Source: an uncultured Bacteroidales bacterium
GTDB taxonomy: Bacteria; Bacteroidota; Bacteroidia; Bacteroidales; UBA932
NCBI GenBank assembly: GCA_900318015.1
Contig: ONJB01000021.1
Span: 1-64,000 of the forward strand
Reading direction: 5' to 3'
Length of the DNA: 64,000 bases
Numbering within the stretch: position 1 is the stretch's first letter; every line of letters starts with the position of its first letter. The position numbers and the translations under genes were made by a program. The notes below the pieces were generated by a model. That model ran no database searches, was not told where the DNA came from, and saw nothing but the letters and a program-made list of their open reading frames with translations. Positions 1 through 6,466 of the stretch are shown piece after piece.

Positions 1-309
1 GAGGCCGAACTGGGTGCGCTTGCCCATCGTCTGCGCGTAGACATAATACATGGGCTTCGGGTCCTGGACCAGCCAGCCCTTGGCGCGCCAGGCCTTGAAA
101 TTCTCCACGGCCTTGTCGTAGGTGCGCTGCTCGTGCTCGCCGGCGATGGGGGCGAAGTCGATTTCAGGCTTGGTGATATGCAGGAGGGACTTTTCTCCGG
201 CCATCGCGAGGGCTTCTTCGGAGTTCAGGACGTCATACGGGGGGGCGGCCACTTCGGTGACCAGGTTTTTCGGCGGGCGGATGGCCGCGAAGGGTTTTAC
301 TCTTACCAT
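1..309 (-). CDS. DUF1015 family protein, N-terminal part (cut by window edge)
   Basis: The first 103 residues are visible, starting MVRVKPFAAIRPPKNLV and continuing through the VAAPPYDVLNSEEA segment typical of the DUF1015 family (COG4198). The gene runs off the left edge, so its C-terminus is not seen. Function is unknown. In many Bacteroidetes the family lies directly behind serC and serA, and here those two genes lie 2 kb upstream on the same strand with a transposase and a small DNA-binding protein in between. A TATCTTTG -7 box at 334-341 lies 25 bases before the ATG, so the gene probably has its own promoter now. Family assignment is fairly secure; biochemical role is not known. Confidence 0.8.
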   Translation of the reverse strand, partial: MVRVKPFAAIRPPKNLVTEVAAPPYDVLNSEEALAMAGEKSLLHITKPEIDFAPIAGEHEQRTYDKAVENFKAWRAKGWLVQDPKPMYYVYAQTMGKRTQFGL

Positions 310-333
310 GTCGATTTGTGGTTGTTCAATTCT

Positions 334-341
334 CAAAGATA
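334..341 (-). promoter_or_regulatory. Bacteroidetes -7 box for the DUF1015 gene
   Basis: Read on the minus strand the bases are TATCTTTG, an exact match to TAnnTTTG, 25 bases upstream of the ATG at 309. No convincing TTTG -33 box is visible at the expected distance, so the call rests on the -7 element and its position. Confidence 0.45.
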
Positions 342-543
342 GCGTTTTTTACGCAATAATCCTTGGTTTTTGTGTAAATCTCGATGTCGGAATCCCAACC
401 GCAGGCAGCTGGGACGGCGGTTTCCTTTTTTATCCGTTTCCCTGTTTGCGAACACGGCTCTTCCTGGTTAACTTGCCTCCGTCTCCCAAAGACCGGGGAA
501 CCGGACGCCCCGCCTGTCGTCCGGAATATGCAAGTCATTGATT

Positions 544-954
544 ATGAAATCGTTTTTCCTTACTCCTGAGCAGTACGCCGACCTGAAGGGCCGCTATGCC
601 AAGTTCAACGAACCCTGGACCGCCGACGAGGCGGAAGAACTCCGGCAGATGGCCCAGGACGGGGTCTCCCGCGAAGAGATGTCCACCCAGTTGGGCCGCA
701 CGCCGAATGCGGTCAAGATGAAACTCCAGTCCCTGGGCCTGTACGTCCCGAAGCCAGCCGCGCGGCTCTGGACACCCGAGGACGAGCACCTCTTGGTAAA
801 GCTCTACCGCGAAGGAATATCCTTCGCCGAGCTCGCCACCGTCTTCGGCCGCACCGAGGGCGCCATCCTGCGCCGCCTCATCCTCCTCCGCGCCGCCGTC
901 CTCCCGGACACCGCGCCGGCGGAAGCGCCGGGCGAGGCGCCCGTTTCAGAGTAG
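544..954 (+). CDS. Small protein with two SANT/Myb-like DNA-binding repeats
   Basis: A 136-residue protein starting MKSFFLTPEQYADLKGRY. It has two similar helical repeats, each opening with a W-T-x-(D/E) motif: NEPWTADEAEELRQMAQDG (about residues 22-40) followed by LGRTPNAVKMKLQSLGL, and ARLWTPEDEHLLVKLYREG followed by FGRTEGAILRRLILL. The GRT-x-(N/G)AV/I recognition-helix pattern is that of Myb/SANT or Trip-like helix-turn-helix proteins, so DNA binding is a reasonable inference. The C-terminus is a short Ala/Pro/Glu-rich tail. An in-frame TTG lies two codons earlier, but ATG at 544 is the more likely start. The gene lies between DUF1015 (opposite strand) and the RAYT unit; its target and role are unknown. 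Confidence 0.65.
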   Translation: MKSFFLTPEQYADLKGRYAKFNEPWTADEAEELRQMAQDGVSREEMSTQLGRTPNAVKMKLQSLGLYVPKPAARLWTPEDEHLLVKLYREGISFAELATVFGRTEGAILRRLILLRAAVLPDTAPAEAPGEAPVSE

Positions 955-966
955 TAAATTCAACAC

Positions 967-1040
967 AGGGGTCTGCGTAGCTGAAATTGGTAATGCGCTA
1001 TGAGCCAGCAAGTTACTGTTTTATCCCCAGCAGACCCCCT
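967..1040. repeat. REP-like palindromic unit 1, left of the RAYT transposase
   Basis: A 74-base unit opens with AGGGGTCTGCG (967-977) and closes with its near-complement AGCAGACCCCCT (1029-1040). The inverted ends and internal spacer resemble the REP/BIME elements mobilised by RAYT transposases. The closing arm recurs in inverted orientation directly behind the transposase gene at 2032-2043. Confidence 0.55.
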
Positions 1041-1051
1041 GTTTGTAAGAC

Positions 1052-1120
1052 AGGTCTGCGGAAGAATTATTCGTAACTGCTTATCAGTCAGTTCTTTCAT
1101 TCTAAAGAAGCCGCAGACCC
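1052..1120. repeat. REP-like palindromic unit 2
   Basis: A second unit of about 70 bases has GGTCTGCGG near 1053-1061 and the inverted match CCGCAGACC at 1111-1119. It has the same GTCTGC/GCAGAC core and similar arm spacing as unit 1, which lies 12 bases to the left. It ends just before the transposase start codon. Confidence 0.5.
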
Positions 1121-1142
1121 TTCCAAACACGGAGGATGAGCC

Positions 1143-2030
1143 ATGCTTATTCGTTATTTCAAGAATCCTTGCCTCGGGCGGGAAGGAATCTTCATGTTCA
1201 CTTCCGACCACCAACTCAGGCAATTAGTTTTTCGGACGACGAGTGATTTTCCCTATGGTGTGAATACATTGGCCATCGGAACGCTGAAATTCAAAGTCCG
1301 CATTCTCTGTTACACCTTGATGAACAACCACCTGCATCTGCTGGTCATGGGTCATTACGAGGATTGTCTGGCCTACTTCCGGTGGGTGTTGCTACGGCTT
1401 GCCCAAATGCTGAAAGCCCGCTACGGAATCAGCGGTGTCCTGAAAGCGGATGCCGCCGACGTCCAATATGTCACGGACAGTCAGATGCTTTTGAACGAAG
1501 TGGCCTACCTGCTCAGAAATGCTTTCAAGGCACAGATCGACAGCCCTTTTTCTTATCCCTGGGCTCCCTTCGAAGTGTATTTCAATCCGTATCTGGAGAA
1601 CATCCGGGGTGAAAGGTTCCCCAATACCGACGCTGCCAAAAGGATTCTGGGAACCCATGCCCTCATTCCGGAGAACTGGGAACACAGGAATGGGACGATC
1701 CTAAACAAATGCTTCGTGGACTACCGGACCGCCGAAAGCATGATCGGCTCCGGCTTCGCCCTGTTCAATCGAGTCCGTAAGTTCGACACGGAATCCGTCA
1801 TCGCCCAATCGCATGGCGTTGAGGAACTGCTGACTTTCACGGACAACGAAATGCAAGAGAAAATCCAGGCTGTCTGTCAAAACGAACTGCATGTGGCTTC
1901 TCCACACCAGCTGGGACGCAAAGATTTGTTGCGGCTGGCCCGGACCTTGGCTTATCGTTTTTCCGCGACCAAGAAACAGATTTCCCGGTTACTCGGCATC
2001 GCCTCGGACGTTTTGGAGAACGCTTTGTAA
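1143..2030 (+). CDS. REP-associated tyrosine transposase (RAYT, Y1/HUH family)
   Basis: A 295-residue protein with the HUH signature in MNNHLHLLVMG (about residues 60-70), the metal-binding His-x-His of IS200/RAYT Y1 transposases. Further on, VAYLLRNAFKAQIDSPF corresponds to the family helix Y-I-x-x-N-P-V-x-A that carries the catalytic Tyr, and YPWAPFEVY matches the usual Y-x-W-S-S-Y segment. The C-terminus (KKQISRLLGIASDVLENAL) looks like a helix-turn-helix, as in several RAYT subgroups. The N-terminus is less canonical, so the exact start is uncertain. Inverted GTCTGC-containing repeats lie on both sides. The base composition is visibly richer in A/T than the neighbouring genes, suggesting acquisition. 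It probably nicks and mobilises the flanking palindromes rather than itself. Confidence 0.8.
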   Translation: MLIRYFKNPCLGREGIFMFTSDHQLRQLVFRTTSDFPYGVNTLAIGTLKFKVRILCYTLMNNHLHLLVMGHYEDCLAYFRWVLLRLAQMLKARYGISGVLKADAADVQYVTDSQMLLNEVAYLLRNAFKAQIDSPFSYPWAPFEVYFNPYLENIRGERFPNTDAAKRILGTHALIPENWEHRNGTILNKCFVDYRTAESMIGSGFALFNRVRKFDTESVIAQSHGVEELLTFTDNEMQEKIQAVCQNELHVASPHQLGRKDLLRLARTLAYRFSATKKQISRLLGIASDVLENAL

Positions 2031-2031
2031 A

Positions 2032-2110
2032 AGGGGGTCTGCTGAACGGTATTCTGCAACTCACTGATTCTCAAATGACTGCAGAACTGTCATCCGCAAA
2101 CCCACCCCAA
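2032..2110. repeat. REP-like palindromic unit 3, right of the RAYT gene
   Basis: AGGGGGTCTGCT (2032-2043) is the exact reverse complement of the arm at 1029-1040. An inner inverted pair TTCTGCA/TGCAGAA follows, and the unit decays at about 2110 into CCGCAAACCC, a poor match to the expected closing arm. It starts two bases after the transposase stop codon. Confidence 0.5.
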
Positions 2111-2198
2111 AAGCTGCAGGTCTGATGATTATCAATCCCCATCACCTTGATACACAAGCATTTATAAATAGTGCTTCAGCAGCCCCTGTCAAGCCCAC

Positions 2199-2236
2199 AA
2201 AAAAGGCGCCGGACTCCTTGATGGAGCCCGGCGCTT
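2199..2236 (-). terminator. Rho-independent terminator of the serC-serA operon
   Basis: On the minus strand a GC-rich stem (AGCGCCGGGCTCC pairing with GGAGTCCGGCGCC, one mismatch) with a short loop is followed by a run of T. It lies 25 bases behind the serA stop codon. Confidence 0.8.
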
Positions 2237-2261
2237 CAGCAATACTCCGCTTGGCGGAACC

Positions 2262-3182
2262 CTACTTGTTCACCTGGAACTTCGTGTTGCCGGTGGCGAA
2301 GTAGTCCGCGATCTGGCGGGCGGCGGCGAGGCCGGCGTTGATGTTGGCTTCGGAGGTCTGGGCGCCCATCTTCTTGGGCGTGGCGAAGACGCGGTAGCCG
2401 AACTTCTTGGTGAGCTGGTCGTAGTTGTCCGGCATGACGTCGGTGACGTACTTGAGGTCCTCACGCTCCTCCAGAGCCTTCAGGAGACCTTCCTCGTCGA
2501 TGACTTCCTTGCGGGCGGTGTTCACGACCGTCGCGCCCTTGGGCATCTTCATGAGGAGGTCATAGCCGATGCTGCGGATGGTGGCAGGCAGGGCCGGGAT
2601 GTGGATGGAGAGGTAGTCGGACGCGGCATAGAGCTCCTCCACGGAGTGGACGGGCTCGGCGCCGCCGGCGACGATCTGCTCGTCGGTGAGGAACGGGTCC
2701 AGGGCGGTGATCTTCATGCCGAGGGCCTTGGCCTTCTGGCCGACCAGCCGGCCCACGTTGCCGTAGGCCTGGACGCCCAGGCGCTTGCCCTGCAGCTCGC
2801 TGCCGGTGGCCGGGGTGAAGTGCGTGCGGGCCATGAAGATCATCAGGCCGAGGGCGAGTTCCGCCACGGCGTTGGAGTTCTGGCCGGGGGTGTTCATCAC
2901 GACGACGCCGGCGGCCGTGGCCGCGGCAAGGTCCACATTGTCATAGCCCGCGCCGGCGCGGACGACAATCTTGAGCTTCGGGGCGGCGCCGATCACCTCG
3001 GCCGTCACCTTGTCGGAACGGATGATCATCGCGTCCACGTCCGCGACGGCGGCGACCAGGTCGCTCTGCTCCGCATATTTCTCCAGTTTCACGACCTCAT
3101 GGCCGGCTTCCGTGAGAATCTTCACGATGCCTTCCACCGCCTTGGCAGCGAAGGGCTTCTGGGTGGCAAGTAAGACTTTCAT
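2262..3182 (-). CDS. serA: D-3-phosphoglycerate dehydrogenase
   Basis: A 306-residue NAD-dependent D-2-hydroxyacid dehydrogenase catalysing the first step of serine synthesis, 3-phosphoglycerate to 3-phosphohydroxypyruvate. Visible are the substrate-domain motif VVRAGAGYDNVDL, the nucleotide-binding turn LGVQAYGNVGRLVG (about residues 135-148) and NTARKEVIDEEGL. It is the short form with no C-terminal ACT domain, so feedback inhibition by serine through ACT is not expected. The usual catalytic His region (P-H-x-G) reads TPKKMGAQTSEAN, with Lys in place of His, a feature I believe is shared by other Bacteroidetes enzymes. serC ends one base upstream, so the two are almost certainly co-transcribed and translationally coupled. 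Confidence 0.93.
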   Translation of the reverse strand: MKVLLATQKPFAAKAVEGIVKILTEAGHEVVKLEKYAEQSDLVAAVADVDAMIIRSDKVTAEVIGAAPKLKIVVRAGAGYDNVDLAAATAAGVVVMNTPGQNSNAVAELALGLMIFMARTHFTPATGSELQGKRLGVQAYGNVGRLVGQKAKALGMKITALDPFLTDEQIVAGGAEPVHSVEELYAASDYLSIHIPALPATIRSIGYDLLMKMPKGATVVNTARKEVIDEEGLLKALEEREDLKYVTDVMPDNYDQLTKKFGYRVFATPKKMGAQTSEANINAGLAAARQIADYFATGNTKFQVNK

Positions 3183-3183
3183 A

Positions 3184-4257
3184 TTATTTCTTCAAGGCTT
3201 CAAATTCCTTCATGCAGTCCACGAGCGCCTGGACGTCCTCGATGGAGCAGGCGTTGTACAGGGAGGCGCGGAAGCCGCCGACGGAGCGGTGGCCCTTGAT
3301 GCCCACCATGCCGCGTTCCTTCGCGAAAGCGAAGAACTCGTCCTGCAGGGCCTCCTTGCCGGGAGCCATCACGAAGCAGACGTTCATCAGGGAGCGGTCC
3401 TCCTTGACGGCGGTGCCCACGAACATGGAGTTGCGGTCGATCTCGTCATAGAGGAGGGCGGCCTTCTTCTTGTTGATCTCGTACATGGCCTCGACGCCGC
3501 CGATGGACTTGAGCCATTTGAGGGTTTCCTTCATCACGAAGATGGCGAACACGGGCGGGGTGTTGAACATCGAGAGCTTGTCGATGTGGGTGCGGTAGTC
3601 GAGCATCGTCGGGATGTAGCGGCTCACGCGGCCGAGGGCGTCCTTACGGACGATGGCGAAGATGACGCCGGCGGGGCCGACGTTCTTCTGCGCGCCGCCG
3701 TAGATCAGGTCATACTTGGAAACGTCCACCGGACGGGACATGATGTCGGAGGACATGTCGGCGATGAGCGGGCACGGGACATCGAGGTCCTCGTGGATCT
3801 CGGTGCCGTAGATGGTGTTGTTCGTGGTGATGTGGAGGTAGTCGAGGTCCGCGGGAATCTCGAATCCCTTCGGGATATAGGTGTAGTTCTTGTCCTTGGA
3901 GCTGGCGATGGCATAGGCGTCCCCGATGCCCTTGGCTTCCTTGAGGGCCTTGCTGGCCCACACGCCGGTGTCCAGGTAGGCGGCCTTCTTCTCCAGGAAG
4001 TTCATCGCGACATAAAGGAACTGGAGGGAGGCGCCGCCGCCGAGGAAGACGACCTCGTGCGTGTCGGGAATATGGAGGAGCTCCTTCCACAGGGCGCGGC
4101 ACTCATCCATCACGGCGTCCCACTCCTTCGTGCGGTGGGAGATGCAGAGGACGGACATGCCGGTGCCGCTGAAATCCTTCAGGGCTTCGATGGTGTTGTC
4201 GATGGCGACCTGCGGGAGGAGGCAGGGGCCTGCATTGAAAACGTGAACCTTTTTCAT
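3184..4257 (-). CDS. serC: Phosphoserine aminotransferase
   Basis: A 357-residue class V, PLP-dependent aminotransferase that converts 3-phosphohydroxypyruvate and glutamate to phosphoserine and 2-oxoglutarate; the same fold also acts in pyridoxal phosphate synthesis. It starts [16 protein letters not shown]. The PLP lysine lies in [15 protein letters not shown] (about residues 190-204), followed by the family patterns [10 protein letters not shown] and [10 protein letters not shown]. Length is normal. It is the first gene of serC-serA. A TATCTTTC sequence on the minus strand at 4289-4296 is a possible -7 box. Confidence 0.95.
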   Translation of the reverse strand: MKKVHVFNAGPCLLPQVAIDNTIEALKDFSGTGMSVLCISHRTKEWDAVMDECRALWKELLHIPDTHEVVFLGGGASLQFLYVAMNFLEKKAAYLDTGVWASKALKEAKGIGDAYAIASSKDKNYTYIPKGFEIPADLDYLHITTNNTIYGTEIHEDLDVPCPLIADMSSDIMSRPVDVSKYDLIYGGAQKNVGPAGVIFAIVRKDALGRVSRYIPTMLDYRTHIDKLSMFNTPPVFAIFVMKETLKWLKSIGGVEAMYEINKKKAALLYDEIDRNSMFVGTAVKEDRSLMNVCFVMAPGKEALQDEFFAFAKERGMVGIKGHRSVGGFRASLYNACSIEDVQALVDCMKEFEALKK

Positions 4258-4317
4258 TTCTAAAAAAAATAGTTATCGATTGAATTCCGAAAGATACTGA
4301 ATTAATATGGATTTTCC

Positions 4318-4917
4318 TTATTTTTCTTCCAGTTTCGCGAGTTCTTCCATCCTTTTCCGGAAATCCTCCTCCCACGCGAGCCGCACCCGGACCTCCAGCG
4401 CGCACTGGAGGCCGAAATCCTGCGCGGAAGGGGTCAGGCCCATGTCCTTGAGGACCTTCATCACCCCGTTCATGGACAGGTAGTCGAAGGTGACCCGGAA
4501 AGTCTTTCCGGCGACCTTGTCGATGACTTCCGCCTGCGACAAGGCATCGGCCGTGGAGGTCTTGTACGCCCGGATCAGACCCGGGATCCCGAGCTTGATG
4601 CCGCCGAAGTACCGGACGACCACCACGAGGATGTCGCTCAGGCCCATCGAATCGATCTGGCCCAGGATCGGACGGCCCGCCGAACCGGAGGGCTCGCCGT
4701 CGTCGTTGGCCCGGAAACGGTCCCCTTTGTAGCCCAGGCGGTACGCATAGCAGTGGTGCCGGGCATCGTGGTATTCCTTCTTCAGGCCGGCCACGATGTC
4801 CTTTACTTCTTCCTCTGTTTCCACGGGATAAGCGAGCGCAATGAAACGGGAACCGTTGTCCTTGAACAGTCCCTCGCTCCGGGCCGCGATGCTCCGGTAT
4901 GCGTCGAAATATTCCAC
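4318..4917 (-). CDS. YigZ/IMPACT family protein (UPF0029)
   Basis: A protein of about 200 residues with the YigZ signature: RSEGLFKDNGSRFIALAYPV at the start, HHCYAYRLGY, the glycine-rich ANDDGEPSGSAGRPIL (about residues 58-73) and VVVVRYFGGIKLGIPGLIRAY. The C-terminal half is the ferredoxin-like domain of the family. Members are linked to ribosome or translation control in eukaryotes (IMPACT); the bacterial role is unclear. No ATG fits the conserved N-terminus, so a GTG at 4917 (or 4923) must be used. The minus strand carries ATTG-N20-TACTTTCG directly before this GTG, which would make the mRNA leaderless or nearly so. It lies upstream of serC on the same strand. Confidence 0.85.
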   Translation of the reverse strand: MEYFDAYRSIAARSEGLFKDNGSRFIALAYPVETEEEVKDIVAGLKKEYHDARHHCYAYRLGYKGDRFRANDDGEPSGSAGRPILGQIDSMGLSDILVVVVRYFGGIKLGIPGLIRAYKTSTADALSQAEVIDKVAGKTFRVTFDYLSMNGVMKVLKDMGLTPSAQDFGLQCALEVRVRLAWEEDFRKRMEELAKLEEK

Positions 4918-4972
4918 TAGCACGAAAGTAGCTTTTTTTAGGGAATTTTGCAATCGGGACGGATTTTTATTG

Positions 4973-4980
4973 TATCTTTG
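4973..4980 (+). promoter_or_regulatory. -7 box for the pRiA4b ORF-3-like gene and miaA
   Basis: TATCTTTG matches TAnnTTTG, 28 bases before the ATG at 5009. TTTTG at 4946-4950 is a possible -33 box with 22 bases between. The divergent yigZ promoter lies in the same intergenic region. Confidence 0.5.
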
Positions 4981-5008
4981 ATTTCCGAAAACAAGATTTG
5001 CAGCGACT

Positions 5009-5572
5009 ATGGTATTCCGACTCAGAGTGACCTTGACCGGTATCAAGGGTTTCTTCCGAATCTATCACGTGAACGGCGCAACGACGCTGTACACCCTCCA
5101 TAAGCAGATGCGGGCCGATATGGAATTCCCGCAGGACCAGCTCATCATGTTCAAGGCCCTCGATGTCGAGGGCGCCGTGGTGGGTCGCTATGGCCTGTTC
5201 GACCTGGGTTCCGGCACCGTGGACCAGGTCTCCCTGGAGAAAGCCGTCAAGGCCGGCGCCACCGACTTCGTCTATTTCTACGACGTCACGAACCGCAAGA
5301 GCGTGAACATCACCGTGGAAGGCGAGGTGGAAGGAGCCGTCGTCAGCCCCGACTCCCCTTTCATCGCCGAGTCCAAGGGTCCCAACCCCATCGAATTCGA
5401 GAACGGCTATGTCGCCTACGAGGACCTGCCCGACGAGCAGCGCCACCTCCCCGGCGAGAACAAGGGCGGCCTGGACTTCGACGATGACGAAGATTTCGAT
5501 GACGAGGAAGAAGAGGAAGAGGAGGAGGACGACGACGAGGACGGCAAGGAAATCTACGACGAGAACGAATAG
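5009..5572 (+). CDS. Plasmid pRiA4b ORF-3-like (IS1096 TnpR-like) family protein with acidic tail
   Basis: A 187-residue protein opening MVFRLRVTLTGIKGFFRIYHVNG, which matches the pRiA4b ORF-3 family common in Bacteroidetes chromosomes; despite the family name there is no sign of a mobile element here. The first 130 residues form the compact domain (TLYTLHKQMRADMEF, YVYFYDVTNRKSVNI-like strands). The last 35 residues are almost wholly Asp and Glu, with a run of eight Glu around residue 170. The gene ends three bases before miaA and shares its promoter, suggesting a household role related to nucleic acids, but no function can be assigned. A charged tail of this kind could mimic nucleic acid or bind basic proteins. 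Confidence 0.7.
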   Translation: MVFRLRVTLTGIKGFFRIYHVNGATTLYTLHKQMRADMEFPQDQLIMFKALDVEGAVVGRYGLFDLGSGTVDQVSLEKAVKAGATDFVYFYDVTNRKSVNITVEGEVEGAVVSPDSPFIAESKGPNPIEFENGYVAYEDLPDEQRHLPGENKGGLDFDDDEDFDDEEEEEEEEDDDEDGKEIYDENE

Positions 5573-5575
5573 CGG

Positions 5576-6439
5576 ATGGGCAGACGGCTCCTGGTGATTC
5601 TCGGCCCGACAGCCGTCGGCAAGACCGACTACAGCATCCAGAAGGCGCTGGAGTACGGAAGTCCCGTCATCTCCTGCGATTCCCGCCAGTTTTACAAGGA
5701 AATGCGCATCGGCACGGCCGTTCCCACGGAGGAGCAGCTCGCGCGGGTGCGTCATTATTTCATCCAGGACCGTTCCGTCGCGGTCAACTACACCGCCGGC
5801 ATGTACGAGGCGGAAGCCCTCGACCTTATCGGCCGCCTTTTCGCCGAAGGCCACGAGACCCTCGTGGTGACCGGCGGCTCCATGCTGTACATCGACGCCC
5901 TCTGCTACGGTCTGGACGACTTTCCCGAAGTTCCCCTGATGCTGCGCGAGCACCTCATGGAATGCCTCCGCGACGAAGGCGTGGAAGTCCTGGCGGACCA
6001 GCTCAAGGAACTGGACCCCGTGACGTATCAGGAAATCGACCTGTCCAACGGACAGCGCGTCATCCGCGCCCTGGAAGTGTGCTTGTACACCGGACAACCC
6101 TTCTCCTCCTTCAAGACCCGGACTTACAAGGAACGGGAGTTCGAGATCGAGAAAATCGGCCTCCAGCGGCCCCGTGAGGACCTTTACGCGCGCATAGACG
6201 CCCGCGTGCTCAAGATGATGGAGGAAGGGCTGGAGGAAGAGGCCAGGAAACTCGTTCCTTACCGCGACCTGCCAGCCCTCCAGACGGTGGGTTACCGCGA
6301 AATGTTCGATTATTTCGACGGGAAGCACGACCTGGAGGAGACCGTCCGTCTCATCCAGCGCAACACCCGGCACTACGCGAAGCGTCAGCTCACCTGGTGG
6401 CGCCGCGACCCGTCGATCCGGTGGATTGACGCGGAATAG
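5576..6439 (+). CDS. miaA: tRNA dimethylallyltransferase
   Basis: A 287-residue enzyme that transfers the dimethylallyl group to A37 of tRNAs reading UNN codons. The P-loop is LLVILGPTAVGKTDYS (residues 4-19), followed by the family motifs ISCDSRQFYKEMRIGTA and FIQDRSVAVNYTAG, VVTGGSMLYIDAL, and the late QTVGYREMFDYFDG and RHYAKRQLTWWRRD. It is slightly short for the family but all core motifs are present. It follows the pRiA4b ORF-3-like gene by three bases and is convergent with the GH51 gene to its right. Confidence 0.95.
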   Translation: MGRRLLVILGPTAVGKTDYSIQKALEYGSPVISCDSRQFYKEMRIGTAVPTEEQLARVRHYFIQDRSVAVNYTAGMYEAEALDLIGRLFAEGHETLVVTGGSMLYIDALCYGLDDFPEVPLMLREHLMECLRDEGVEVLADQLKELDPVTYQEIDLSNGQRVIRALEVCLYTGQPFSSFKTRTYKEREFEIEKIGLQRPREDLYARIDARVLKMMEEGLEEEARKLVPYRDLPALQTVGYREMFDYFDGKHDLEETVRLIQRNTRHYAKRQLTWWRRDPSIRWIDAE

Positions 6440-6460
6440 ATTCCCGGTCAAGCCGGGAAT
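6440..6460. repeat. Short palindrome between convergent genes, possible bidirectional terminator
   Basis: ATTCCCGG (6440-6447) and CCGGGAAT (6453-6460) form a perfect 8-bp stem with a 5-base loop between the ends of miaA and the GH51 gene. The sequence reads like the ATTCCCGG-TCAAG-CCGGGAATGA palindrome that is dispersed in many bacterial genomes. There is no strong T-run on either side. Confidence 0.5.
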
Positions 6461-6466
6461 GACGGA

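Noticed and set aside
5009-5572. Treating the pRiA4b ORF-3-like gene as part of an insertion element.
   Set aside because: No transposase or terminal repeats nearby, and it is tightly linked to miaA with a shared promoter.
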